Origin: Methanogenium sp. MK-MG
GTDB lineage: Archaea; Halobacteriota; Methanomicrobia; Methanomicrobiales; Methanomicrobiaceae
Assembly: GCF_009914725.1 (NCBI RefSeq)
Contig: NZ_JAAAWJ010000007.1
Span: 1-51,210 of the forward strand
Reading direction: 5' to 3'
DNA: 51,210 nucleotides
The translations under genes and the position numbers were made by a program. Under the pieces are notes generated by a model. It was given only the letters and a program-made list of their open reading frames with translations, searched no databases and had not been told where the DNA came from. Positions 44,123 through 51,210 of the stretch are shown here, piece by piece. Each line of letters opens with the position of its first letter. Position 1 is the first letter of the stretch.

Positions 44123-45043
44123 TCAGGGAAAAATGAGGGGAAAGAGAGCACCGGCCGCAAGGAGCACCGCGGTGCAGATGAAAGCACTGATGATTGTCGC
44201 CCCGCGAACCGCAGAGACAATGGCCTGACCGCCCTCCCGGAGGCTCTGTTCGCCGTCGCCGATGGTATAGACTCCCGGTTTCACAAAGGCAGTCCCTGTT
44301 CCGCCTGCAACGAGCGCCATCGTGATGCCGCCGTTATACCCCGGCCGCAGGTGTGCATCGCGGCGCATACAGCGCCAGGCGTCACCGGCACGCCCAGAGG
44401 GAATAAACCAGAGAAGTAGGCAGAGACCGGCGAACCGTGCGGGCAGGTAACAGAGCACGTCGTCCAGACGGGCCGGAAACCAGCCGATATACCGGCGGTG
44501 ATCGCAGTAGCCGAGCATCGCGTCCATCGTGTTTGCGGCCCGGAAGGCAGCGGCCCCCGGAAGGCCGCACAGAGTAAACCAGAAGAGAGGACCGATTATT
44601 GCATCCGTAAGATTCTCTGCCATCGATTCATAGGCAGCAGAGAGGACCTCTTCGTCGCTCAGGGTGCCTGTGTTGCGGGAGACAAGCATCTGCACCTCGT
44701 CCCGGCCGCCACCGTGGGAAAGCCCGTGTTCCACTGCTGCGACATGCTCCTCAAGGGACCGCCACCCCACGGTCAGGGAGAGCAGGACGGCACCCGCCAC
44801 GATATAGAAGAGCGGTGGAAAAAAACGCGATACCAGATAGAACGGCATTGCGAAGATAAAAACCGTACACAGACAACAGACGGCACCATACAGACGCTCT
44901 GCTGCCGGGGAAAAACGGCCGGGCATGCCCCACCACCCGATGAACCTCCCCAGCCAGGCAGTCGGGTGCCACCGGTTGGGCGGGTCACCTGCGGCACGAT
45001 CAGCCGCGAGGGCCGCCCAGATGATCACCGGTTCGAGAACCAT
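44123..45043 (-). CDS. cbiB: Cobalamin biosynthesis protein CbiB
   Basis: Adenosylcobinamide-phosphate synthase, a 306-residue membrane enzyme that attaches aminopropanol (phosphate) to adenosylcobyric acid. Family motifs are [16 protein letters not shown] near the N-terminus, [25 protein letters not shown], and [14 protein letters not shown]. Five or so membrane helices are visible. Methanogens need corrinoids for methyl transfer, so the gene is expected. Its start overlaps the end of the upstream small membrane protein, forming a run with trm112-like and purA genes. Confidence 0.95.
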   Translation of the reverse strand: MVLEPVIIWAALAADRAAGDPPNRWHPTAWLGRFIGWWGMPGRFSPAAERLYGAVCCLCTVFIFAMPFYLVSRFFPPLFYIVAGAVLLSLTVGWRSLEEHVAAVEHGLSHGGGRDEVQMLVSRNTGTLSDEEVLSAAYESMAENLTDAIIGPLFWFTLCGLPGAAAFRAANTMDAMLGYCDHRRYIGWFPARLDDVLCYLPARFAGLCLLLWFIPSGRAGDAWRCMRRDAHLRPGYNGGITMALVAGGTGTAFVKPGVYTIGDGEQSLREGGQAIVSAVRGATIISAFICTAVLLAAGALFPLIFP

Positions 45044-45567
45044 GCAGCGAGGACACCAAGGAAGAGGAGCGTATAGGCGATGTAGTTATAGATAATATTC
45101 CCCTCCATCAGCCAGAGACTGTAGAGGAGCAGGGAGAGCCCAATCGTAACGGCCACCGGGAGGATGCCGCCCGGTGAGAAGTGGCCCGCACCGCGCCTGT
45201 CATCGTCCGGTTCGGGGAGGTCCGGACTATCGGTGAACGTCTCCTCGACGTCCGGGCGCAGGACCTCTATTACCGTCTCCTCACTCCTTGTCCCGTAGCC
45301 GACGATCACCTGCAGGGAAAATTCGCCGGAGTGTGCATACTCCCGGATGGGGATGTAAAACTCCTCGGTATCCGGGACATAGATATTTGCGTGAAAAAAA
45401 TCTGTGAACGGGGATGCATTGATGGCCTTCAGCGTCAGGTGAATCGATGAGCCGTGGTTGACAAACCGGACGACGAGGTCAGTCCCGGGCTCAACTATTG
45501 TCTTTTGCGGTGCGTCGACCGCATTTATCTGCCGCCTGTTCAGATGTATTTCACAGATACCTGTCAT
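45025..45567 (-). CDS. Two-helix membrane protein with N-terminal beta domain
   Basis: A 180-residue protein. About 110 residues of beta-sandwich-like sequence (VVRFVNHGSSIHLTLKA, FYIPIREYAHSGEFSLQV) are followed by an acidic linker and two C-terminal hydrophobic helices (ILPVAVTIGLSLLLYSLWL and [20 protein letters not shown]). No signal peptide, so the beta domain may be cytoplasmic. I choose the ATG of MTGICEIHL; the longer frame begins with Arg-rich residues and overlaps the upstream gene. It overlaps cbiB by 19 bases. The family is not recognised, but the position among housekeeping genes suggests a conserved methanogen protein. Confidence 0.7.
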   Translation of the reverse strand: MTGICEIHLNRRQINAVDAPQKTIVEPGTDLVVRFVNHGSSIHLTLKAINASPFTDFFHANIYVPDTEEFYIPIREYAHSGEFSLQVIVGYGTRSEETVIEVLRPDVEETFTDSPDLPEPDDDRRGAGHFSPGGILPVAVTIGLSLLLYSLWLMEGNIIYNYIAYTLLFLGVLAAWFSNR

Positions 45568-45595
45568 ACAGTGCCATTCTCCCCTATGATGGATA

Positions 45596-45799
45596 TTATT
45601 GGTCCGGTTTATTCTCCGGCGGGAGGAGATTCGGGATCCCATCCGCTATCGGATAATCAATGCCGCATGCGCCGCACCGCAGGATACCCACCACGACATC
45701 GGTGGCTCCGCTCTCTGTTTCCACAGTCTCGGTTGCAGTCAGCTCAAGATCCCCCCTGCAGACCGGGCAGCAGAGGATCTCAATTGTTTCAGTCTTCAT
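45596..45799 (-). CDS. Trm112-like zinc-ribbon protein
   Basis: A 67-residue protein with CCPVC and CGACG knuckles and the ending IDYPIADGIPNLLP, the pattern of the Trm112/YcaR family. Archaeal Trm112 activates several methyltransferases acting on tRNA, rRNA and release factor. It starts five bases after the purA stop on the same strand, so it is likely co-transcribed. A free-standing zinc-ribbon of the bacterial YcaR type is the alternative reading. Confidence 0.85.
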   Translation of the reverse strand: MKTETIEILCCPVCRGDLELTATETVETESGATDVVVGILRCGACGIDYPIADGIPNLLPPENKPDQ

Positions 45800-45803
45800 G
45801 CTC

Positions 45804-46805
45804 TCACCGGATATCGATGATCTGAGTTATCTCGGGCCCTGTTGATATGAGCTTGATAGGGACACCGATATCCTCTTCTGCCTGACGGATAAAGGCCAGT
45901 GCCTTCTCGGTCAGCTGGCTGTACTCGGTTGCCCCGAAACATGCCTCGTCAACATTGTCGATGCCGGTGATGGCACCGATGGTGCAGCCATTGATCATGG
46001 CAGAGTAACGGGCCATCTTCCCGTCCCAGCAGCCGATACGGCGTTCGCGGTGGGTGACGGTGCCAAACTCTTCGATACCAAGGGCATGTGACTCCTCTTT
46101 TGTCATCTCGGTCCCGAAGGGCCCTTCGCCGACCCGTGTCGGATAGGCCTTGAATACGACGATCACATCATCGATACGGGTCGGGCCGACACCATTGTCG
46201 GCTGCAATCTGCGACGCCGATGTATCCTTGGAGGTGACGAATGGGTAGGTCCCGTAATAAAGAGAGATACCGAACCCTTGTGTCCCTTCCAGAATAACAG
46301 TCTCGTTGCGGTCCAGGGCATCATTGAGTTCCTGGGCGACATCGATGATGAACGGTGCGAGTTCGGGCACATCTTTTGCCTGCGTTGCAACCCGCTGCAC
46401 CCGGTCGACATTCGCAGGTCCGCACCCGGTTCCGGTGGAACCTATGGTCTTGGAGAGGTGTTCATCGCCACGGTCCCGCTCGATATGCTTCTCCTCAATA
46501 ATGGAGCAGCGCCCGTCGATAAATACCCGCCCGTCAACCTCGACTGACTCTATTTCATGTTTCAGTACTCTTGGGTCGACCAGCACGCCTGTGCCGATAA
46601 AGAGGCGTGCATCCGGAAAGACAAACCCGGACGGAATCATCCGTACGCCGTACTCCTTTTCCCCGACTTTTACTGTATGGCCGGCATTCGGACCGACTCC
46701 TCCCCGGGAGATGATGGACGGTTTGTCCTTATGGGCGACATGGGCAACTATTTTGCCCTTCCCCTCATCTCCAAAAAACCCACCGACGATGATTGTGCAG
46801 CTCAT
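45804..46805 (-). CDS. purA: Adenylosuccinate synthetase (short archaeal form)
   Basis: Joins IMP and aspartate with GTP to make adenylosuccinate, the first committed step to AMP. It has 333 residues, about 90 fewer than bacterial PurA and typical of archaeal forms. Motifs: [10 protein letters not shown] (phosphate loop) near the start, [10 protein letters not shown] with the catalytic His, [10 protein letters not shown], and [20 protein letters not shown]. It heads a minus-strand run with the trm112-like, membrane-protein and cbiB genes. Its upstream gap carries two origin-box-like sites. Confidence 0.96.
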   Translation of the reverse strand: MSCTIIVGGFFGDEGKGKIVAHVAHKDKPSIISRGGVGPNAGHTVKVGEKEYGVRMIPSGFVFPDARLFIGTGVLVDPRVLKHEIESVEVDGRVFIDGRCSIIEEKHIERDRGDEHLSKTIGSTGTGCGPANVDRVQRVATQAKDVPELAPFIIDVAQELNDALDRNETVILEGTQGFGISLYYGTYPFVTSKDTSASQIAADNGVGPTRIDDVIVVFKAYPTRVGEGPFGTEMTKEESHALGIEEFGTVTHRERRIGCWDGKMARYSAMINGCTIGAITGIDNVDEACFGATEYSQLTEKALAFIRQAEEDIGVPIKLISTGPEITQIIDIR

Positions 46806-46893
46806 TATTCGATCAGATAATCATTGGAACACCGAGCACATAAACCTTACAATCGAATCTGAAAATCAGCCGGTTGCGCTGATGCACTACAGG

Positions 46894-46917
46894 TCTCCAG
46901 TGGAAACAGGGGGGTTG
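46894..46917 (+). other. Origin recognition box (ORB-like), left pair, site 1
   Basis: CTCCAGTGGAAACAGGGGGGTTG: the archaeal ORB core TCCAGTGGAAAC followed by a run of six G. It closely fits the euryarchaeal mini-ORB pattern bound by Orc1/Cdc6. G-run on the right, toward cdc6. Confidence 0.7.
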
Positions 46918-47085
46918 AAACGGATCGGAATGCTTTATCTGCCGCACCCGGATACGTAGCGTCACCAGACCTGCCGCCCCCACCGGGCCACCAGGCCGGC
47001 AACCCGGACAATGCCTGGGTCGCATAGACTGAAAAGACGATCCAGGTCTGAATACCTGTCCTGCACTATTGGACAGACCACTCCG

Positions 47086-47108
47086 GCTCCAGTGGAAAAA
47101 GGGGGGTA
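47086..47108 (+). other. Origin recognition box (ORB-like), left pair, site 2
   Basis: GCTCCAGTGGAAAAAGGGGGGTA, same orientation and almost the same sequence as the site at 46894, with a run of six G. It lies about 190 bases further right, in the purA/aminotransferase gap. Confidence 0.7.
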
Positions 47109-47195
47109 TATTGTATCTGGCCTCTATGATTCCTCTCCTCACACGGCGATGATTTCCCATGGAAAAAAAGAGACTGTGCAGGGGGAAATGCCCCG

Positions 47196-48353
47196 TCACA
47201 ATGACGTGATAAATGCCTCAATCCGCCGAACTGCCTCACGCAGGTCCTCGCGGGAGACCGCATAGGCACAGCGCAGGTGCCCTTCTCCGGACTGGCCGAA
47301 GACACTGCCGGGTACCACTGCCACATGCTGCTCTTTTAAGAGGCGTTCTGAGAATTCAACGTCAGAGAGGCCGAAATCCTTAATGGACGGAAAGGCGTAG
47401 AACGCCCCGCGGGGCAGATGGCAGGTGAGACCGATGCGGTTTAAGCCCCGGACAAAGAGGTTGCGCCGCATCTGATACTCGGTCACCATCTCCTCGCGGT
47501 CGAGGTCAGCGTTCTTCAGGGCACCGACTGCCGCGTACTGGCTCATGGTCGGCGCCGAGAGCATCACATACTGATGGATTTTGAGTACTGCGTCACAGAG
47601 TTCTTTCGGGGCACAGAGATAAGCGACCCGCCAGCCGGTCATCGCATACGACTTCGAGAACCCGTTGATGAGAATCGTGCGTTCCTGGAGGCCCTCCGCC
47701 TGGACAGCGCTCGTCATCTCGCCGTCGTAGGTCATCTCGGTATAAATTTCGTCTGATATTAAGAGCAGGTCATGATCACAGATGACATCCGCGATACCAC
47801 GGTAGTCCTCCCGTGACATCACCCCCCCGGTCGGATTGTTCGGGAAGTTGCAGATGACAGCCTTTGACTTCGGGGTGATCTTCTCCATCAGGGCGTCCGG
47901 GGTCAGCCGGAATTCATCCTCCATCCGGCAGGGCACCGGCACCGGCACGCCATCGGAGAGCATGACGCCGGGAGAGTATGAGACATAGGACGGGTCTGCG
48001 ATGAGAATCTCATCGCCCCGGTTAGTGACTGCCCGGATGGCGATGTCGAGCGCTTCGGATGCGCCGGTTGTGATGAGCATCTCGTCTTCCGGGTGGTACT
48101 GGATCCCGAAGCGCTTTGCAAGGTATCGTGATGTCTCGGTGCGCAGTTCGGGCAGGCCACGGTTTGAGGTGTACGACGTCTGGCCCTGCTCAACGGAGGC
48201 GATGCCTGCCTCGCAGGCAACCCATGGTGTTGCATAATCAGGTTCGCCGACCCCGAGGGAGATGACATCGTCCATCTCCTGTACGATATCAAAGAACCTG
48301 CGAATACCCGACGGTGGAATCCTGTGGGTTCGTGCTGAAATAAAATCTCTCAT
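47196..48353 (-). CDS. Class I/II PLP-dependent aminotransferase
   Basis: A 385-residue fold-type I aminotransferase of the archaeal aspartate/aromatic group. Visible are ISLGVGEPDYATP near the N-terminus, NFPNNPTGGVMS, the YTEMTYDG region after LLISDEIY (PLP-pyridine Asp), the Schiff-base lysine in NGFSKSYAMTGWR, and the C-terminal substrate Arg in HLRCAYAVS. It is likely to use aspartate or aromatic amino acids; the exact substrate cannot be read. It starts 12 bases after the Lrp-type regulator ends, so the regulator may control it. Confidence 0.92.
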   Translation of the reverse strand: MRDFISARTHRIPPSGIRRFFDIVQEMDDVISLGVGEPDYATPWVACEAGIASVEQGQTSYTSNRGLPELRTETSRYLAKRFGIQYHPEDEMLITTGASEALDIAIRAVTNRGDEILIADPSYVSYSPGVMLSDGVPVPVPCRMEDEFRLTPDALMEKITPKSKAVICNFPNNPTGGVMSREDYRGIADVICDHDLLLISDEIYTEMTYDGEMTSAVQAEGLQERTILINGFSKSYAMTGWRVAYLCAPKELCDAVLKIHQYVMLSAPTMSQYAAVGALKNADLDREEMVTEYQMRRNLFVRGLNRIGLTCHLPRGAFYAFPSIKDFGLSDVEFSERLLKEQHVAVVPGSVFGQSGEGHLRCAYAVSREDLREAVRRIEAFITSL

Positions 48354-48364
48354 AATATTTCACC

Positions 48365-48868
48365 CTAAAATGAAAATGGAAGGCGTTCTCCCTCTTTCCT
48401 GTCGTAGAGTATTCTCCCGTTCTCCTTGTAGGTCTTCATCACAATGATCGTGGCAGTCTCACGAATCTGCTCCATCGGCGCGATCTGTTCTGAGACAAAA
48501 CGGGTGATATCCTGGATATTCCTCCCGGTAACACGGAGTTCAAAATCGTATTCTCCGCTGATGAGGCGCAGGGAACAGACCTGTGGGAACCGGGCGATGC
48601 GCTCGGCGATACGGTCGTAGCCGACGTCACGTTCAGGAGTTATTTTAAGATTCACGGTCGCCGCTGCCACTCCTTCGCCTGCCTTCTCCCAGTCTACACT
48701 CGCGCAGTAGCCTCGGATGATCCTGTCATTTTCCATGACACAGACACGGTCTTTAACCTCAGCCTCACTCAGGTCTGTGAGGTCAGCCACCACACTCGTC
48801 TCCTGTGTGCTGTCTTCTTCGAGAATGCGAAGGAGCAGCCAGTCTTTGGCGTCCATGATTTTATTCAC
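48365..48868 (-). CDS. Lrp/AsnC-family transcriptional regulator
   Basis: A 167-residue regulator: an N-terminal winged HTH (about 5-55; SEAEVKDRVCVMENDRII) joined to a RAM ligand-binding domain (about 70-145; AATVNLKIT, RFPQVCSLRLISGEYDFELRV) that usually binds amino acids. A GTG start overlaps the cdc6 stop by four bases (GTGA); an ATG four codons on is possible. It is sandwiched between cdc6 and the aminotransferase in one minus-strand run, and so would be co-expressed with the replication initiator. Confidence 0.9.
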   Translation of the reverse strand: MNKIMDAKDWLLLRILEEDSTQETSVVADLTDLSEAEVKDRVCVMENDRIIRGYCASVDWEKAGEGVAAATVNLKITPERDVGYDRIAERIARFPQVCSLRLISGEYDFELRVTGRNIQDITRFVSEQIAPMEQIRETATIIVMKTYKENGRILYDRKEGERLPFSF

Positions 48869-50211
48869 CGGAATAATGTTTTATATCGAGATATATCAAT
48901 CTGATTCAGCCGCTCGTCTGAAAACCGGCCTTCCTGCTGAAGGGTCTCGAGGATCTTCTTTGTTCCGGCACCAAACCACATCTCTTTTGTCCGTCCATAG
49001 CGCCCGCGCGAAACGAGGCGTGCCTTGATGACACCGAGCATGTCGAGTTCTGATATGAGGTCAGTGATACGCCGGTGGGTGAGAACATCAAGGTCAAGCG
49101 CCAGGGCGACGTCGCGGTAGACCTGAACCACTTCTCCGGAAGTGAAGACCTGTTTGTTCATTTCTGGAAAGAGCAGCATTGCATAGAGGACAGCCTTTGA
49201 CTGAGATGGCAGTGTCTTGACGCATTCAATGAGGCTGTCGGCTTCAATCTTATTGCGGGCCTCACGTACATGTTTTTCAGTGACCATCTCAGCATTCTTG
49301 CGTTCTGTGAGTTCACCGGAGACCCGCAGGAGATCCAGTGCCCGGCGGGCATCGCCATGTTCCTGGGCGGCGAGGGCCGCACAGAGCGGGATCACGCCCT
49401 CATCAAGAACACCTTCATTGAACGCATAATCAGCACGCTGCTGAAGAATATCCACAAGCTGCGGCGCATTATATGGTGGGAAGACAATCTCCTCTTCTGA
49501 AAGGGACGAGAGTACCCGGTGATCCAGATAACTGGTAAAGAGCAGATCGTTGGAGATGCCCACGATGCAGACCTTCGCATTTTTCAGTTCAGAATTGATG
49601 CGCGAGAGGTTGTAGAGAGTTTCGTCACCTGATTTTTTGACCAGTTTGTCGATCTCGTCAAGTACGACGATATGGACTCCACCGATTGCCTCGATGAGGT
49701 TTTTGAGTTCCGTATATACCTGGTCAGTCGGCCACCCGGTCATCGGGATGATGGAACGCGGGCGATCAGACGAGCGCCCTTCATCGTCTTCGAGAAGCGT
49801 TGCTATCTGTGCAAAGACCCGGTACTGGGTATCGATGATCTCACAGTTGAGATGCACGACATTGCACTCCACCCCCACCGAGCCACAGGCCTTCTCCAGT
49901 TCTGCACCAACATAACGGACAGAGGCCGTCTTTCCGGTTCCGGTCTTCCCGTAAATCAGGATATTTGAGGGTGTCTCATTCCGGATGGACGGTGCGAGGA
50001 TGGATGCTATCGTATCCATCTGCTCTTTCCGGTGCGGCAGTATCTGTGGACGGTACGAGTGCCTGAGCACCTCCCTGTTTTTGAAGATCGATCGGTCTTT
50101 AAGATATTTCTGAAAAAGCCCTATTGAAGAATTCTGTTCCTCTTCAGATGGGTCCCCTTCCTCTGGACGGTCTTCATATATATGATTGGGTGTGTCACCT
50201 TCATCCCCCAT
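48865..50211 (-). CDS. cdc6: Orc1/Cdc6 replication initiator
   Basis: Archaeal origin-binding AAA+ ATPase of 448 residues that loads MCM. Walker A GKTGTGKT is at 88-95, Walker B LDEID at 184-188, sensor-1 ISN in CIVGISND, and an arginine-rich sensor-2 DARRALDLLR. A winged-helix domain follows (about 350-448; VYRDVALALDLDVLTHRRITDLI) that binds ORB sites. The first 45 residues are acidic and disordered. A perfect GGAGGTGA lies nine bases before the ATG. The gene borders the AT-rich region with ORB-like sites, as in other archaeal origins. Confidence 0.97.
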   Translation of the reverse strand: MGDEGDTPNHIYEDRPEEGDPSEEEQNSSIGLFQKYLKDRSIFKNREVLRHSYRPQILPHRKEQMDTIASILAPSIRNETPSNILIYGKTGTGKTASVRYVGAELEKACGSVGVECNVVHLNCEIIDTQYRVFAQIATLLEDDEGRSSDRPRSIIPMTGWPTDQVYTELKNLIEAIGGVHIVVLDEIDKLVKKSGDETLYNLSRINSELKNAKVCIVGISNDLLFTSYLDHRVLSSLSEEEIVFPPYNAPQLVDILQQRADYAFNEGVLDEGVIPLCAALAAQEHGDARRALDLLRVSGELTERKNAEMVTEKHVREARNKIEADSLIECVKTLPSQSKAVLYAMLLFPEMNKQVFTSGEVVQVYRDVALALDLDVLTHRRITDLISELDMLGVIKARLVSRGRYGRTKEMWFGAGTKKILETLQQEGRFSDERLNQIDISRYKTLFR

Positions 50212-50220
50212 TTGAATCCG

Positions 50221-50228
50221 TCACCTCC
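50221..50228 (-). promoter_or_regulatory. Perfect Shine-Dalgarno site of cdc6
   Basis: GGAGGTGA on the minus strand, nine bases before the cdc6 ATG, fully complementary to the usual archaeal 16S 3' end. It supports this start. Confidence 0.8.
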
Positions 50229-50237
50229 ATATGCGGT

Positions 50238-50250
50238 ATTTCCATTGGAT
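50238..50250 (-). promoter_or_regulatory. Weak ORB core in the cdc6 leader
   Basis: ATCCAATGGAAAT on the minus strand resembles the ORB core (TCCANTGGAAA) without a G-run. It lies between a TATA-like TTTAGTATAG (about 50268-50277) and the ribosome-binding site, where bound Cdc6 could limit its own synthesis. Confidence 0.35.
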
Positions 50251-50524
50251 GTATGTATGTGGATGGGAGCTATACTAAAGGTATCTAAACTGGTCTGTCT
50301 TCGCGAGGTCAGAAGATAGACAGAAGCAACCGGGAAAGAGCAGTGGGATCCATATCAGGGATAAAAATGGATTTAATATTGTCCGGATTGTTTGAAAATC
50401 AGGGTATTTTACGTGCAGATCATCGGATGAAAAGCATTGGAAACATTAAATGAGATTAGGCAGGGAAGGGAAAAAAATGGAATGAACAAATGGTAAAGGG
50501 GATGTGGAAAAATCGTATGTGAAG

Positions 50525-50562
50525 TCAATTCCTCCCCGGCCTAAAGACCGGGGGCTCCTTGT
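50525..50562. mobile_element. IS200/IS605-like end hairpin, solitary
   Basis: TCAATTCCTCCCCGGCCTAA, then AGACCGGGGGCTCCTTG. The CCCCGGCC-TAAA-GACCGGGG stem, with its AATTCCT and CTCCTTG flanks, resembles the right-end structure of IS200/IS605 (TnpB) elements in archaea. One C-A mismatch interrupts the stem. No tnpA or tnpB is present, so this would be a remnant. A plain terminator hairpin is the alternative. Confidence 0.45.
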
Positions 50563-50775
50563 GGTGAATGTTGAAAAAAATTGAAGGGTTTTTTTGACCT
50601 GCCGCACTATGCAAATAAAATTTTTTCAGTATTTTTCAATATTTTTCAGTTAAGTATCAAACATTATTCAATAAATTGAAAAAATAGCAAATTAATGGTT
50701 CTTTTTCAATAATAACTCAGGATCAACTTTTAAATATAATATTGTTTGATTTTTACAACTTAAAATATCATCAAT

Positions 50776-50797
50776 ACCCCTTTGTTTCCACTGGAAC
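50776..50797 (-). other. Origin recognition box (ORB-like), right pair, site 1
   Basis: On the minus strand GTTCCAGTGGAAAC followed by AAAGGGG. Core and G-run both match the euryarchaeal ORB pattern. Orientation is opposite to the pair at 46.9-47.1 kb. Confidence 0.7.
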
Positions 50798-50905
50798 CTG
50801 ATATTCATCTCCACTTCTCAAAAAATCATATAATTTTGGTTTAATTGCTAAAATATTGAAAGAGTTTAATTTTTTTGAGATTATGAGAATTTTATGAGAA
50901 TGGTT

Positions 50906-50936
50906 TACCCCCCCACCCCTTTATTTCCATTGGAAC
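50906..50936 (-). other. Origin recognition box (ORB-like), right pair, site 2
   Basis: On the minus strand GTTCCAATGGAAATAAAGGG followed by further G residues (GTGGGGGGG). Same orientation as the site at 50776, one base changed in the core, with an extra-long G-run. Confidence 0.65.
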
Positions 50937-51096
50937 AACAAAATTCATGGTTGGGTAAAATTTTGTGGAGAGAAAAAATAAGTATTTTTTTAAGAGTGTA
51001 ATAAAAAAAGCCATTGAGCATTTTATTTTTAATGATATATAAAGTACTTTAATAATGTACCAAAAAACCGTAGATTGGCAGTTAAACAATAAATCA

Positions 51097-51210
51097 GATC
51101 CAAAATGGATCAGGAATTGTAAATCCGATCATAATTAGGATCGTAACTGTCAGGGCATAACTCGATCAGGAATTGTAAATCCGATCATAATTAGGATCGT
51201 AACTGTCAGG
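51097..51210. repeat. 56-nt-period direct repeat at window edge
   Basis: A 47-base unit (starting GATCAGGAATTG, ending AACTGTCAGG) occurs identically at 51108-51154 and 51164-51210, separated by nine bases (GCATAACTC). Each unit holds an inverted repeat CGATC/GATCG around an 8-base AT loop. A GATCCA-AAA-TGGATC palindrome (51097-51111) abuts the first copy. The second copy ends exactly at the window end, so more copies may follow. Iteron-like origin repeats are a possibility. Confidence 0.75.

Larger units (their letters stand above)
50212..51210. other. Putative replication origin region
   Basis: About 1 kb without a convincing gene, next to cdc6 and unusually AT-rich from about 50570. It contains two ORB-like sites with C/G-runs, three consecutive near-identical 10-mers of the form ATTTTTCAGT (50621-50650) that could ease strand opening, a hairpin like an IS200/IS605 end, and a 56-base-period repeat at the right edge. 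A 65-codon minus-strand frame at 50892-51089 overlaps an ORB site and is low-complexity. The origin may continue past the window end. Confidence 0.65.

Noticed and set aside
50892-51089. 65-codon minus-strand gene in the origin region
   Set aside because: Low-complexity, AT-driven frame that overlaps an ORB-like site and has no ribosome-binding site.
51108-51210. CRISPR array start
   Set aside because: Repeat unit is 47 nt with only a 9-nt spacer and no leader or cas genes, unlike CRISPR geometry. Kept only as a tandem repeat.

Overview
The window comes from a methanogenic euryarchaeon, most likely of the order Methanomicrobiales. The archaeal markers are an archaeal-length TyrRS, RIO1, a Dim2-type KH protein, Hel308, the KEOPS subunit Cgi121, Orc1/Cdc6, a short PurA, an anaerobic-type CbiB and a PGF-CTERM surface protein. 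The order-level guess rests on the many PEGA/PKD surface proteins and HisKA_2-type histidine kinases, plus a glycine-betaine transporter. I cannot name the species.

Layout. (1) 55-9890, minus strand: a tightly coupled six-gene operon. In transcription order it encodes a type I membrane protein, a 1086-residue tubulin/FtsZ-superfamily protein, a polytopic membrane GTPase, a single-pass protein of unknown family, a four-PEGA single-pass protein and an AT-rich soluble Ser/Thr kinase. This is the best candidate for a poorly described system, probably a membrane-associated cytomotive or membrane-remodelling machine under kinase control. (2) 10.2-11.2 kb: a winged-helix regulator, an orphan hairpin and a broken PemK/MazF toxin with its antitoxin. 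(3) 11.3-21.8 kb: information-processing genes (tyrS, rio1, KH/dim2, hel308, cgi121), interrupted on the opposite strand by a glycine-betaine ABC cassette. That cassette has a tandemly duplicated binding protein, with a decayed permease fragment between the copies. (4) 21.8-31.3 kb: envelope and miscellaneous genes (LEA14-like, PGF-CTERM protein, AEC transporter, phosphoglycerate mutase, a PKD-repeat protein coupled to a zinc-ribbon/Yip1 protein, and a divergent PEGA protein). (5) 31.9-42.5 kb: RNase III-like protein, cyclophilin, HisA-like protein, EamA transporter with a His-rich tail, and a signalling group of three histidine kinases and one receiver protein. (6) 42.5-46.8 kb: pdxT-pdxS, cbiB, a small membrane protein, a Trm112-like protein and purA. 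(7) 46.8-51.2 kb: the putative replication origin. Orc1/Cdc6, an Lrp regulator and an aminotransferase are bracketed by two pairs of origin-recognition-box-like sites whose G-runs point inward. Next to the right-hand pair lie an AT-rich unwinding candidate, a solitary IS200/IS605-like end hairpin and a 56-nt-period repeat that runs off the window.

Two further signals stand out. A degenerate element of about 330-340 nt occurs in opposite orientation at 13.3-13.65 kb and 38.0-38.4 kb. The ORB core sequence also recurs just upstream of hel308. No tRNA, rRNA, CRISPR array or complete insertion sequence was seen. Family assignments come from reading motifs by eye, without database searches.
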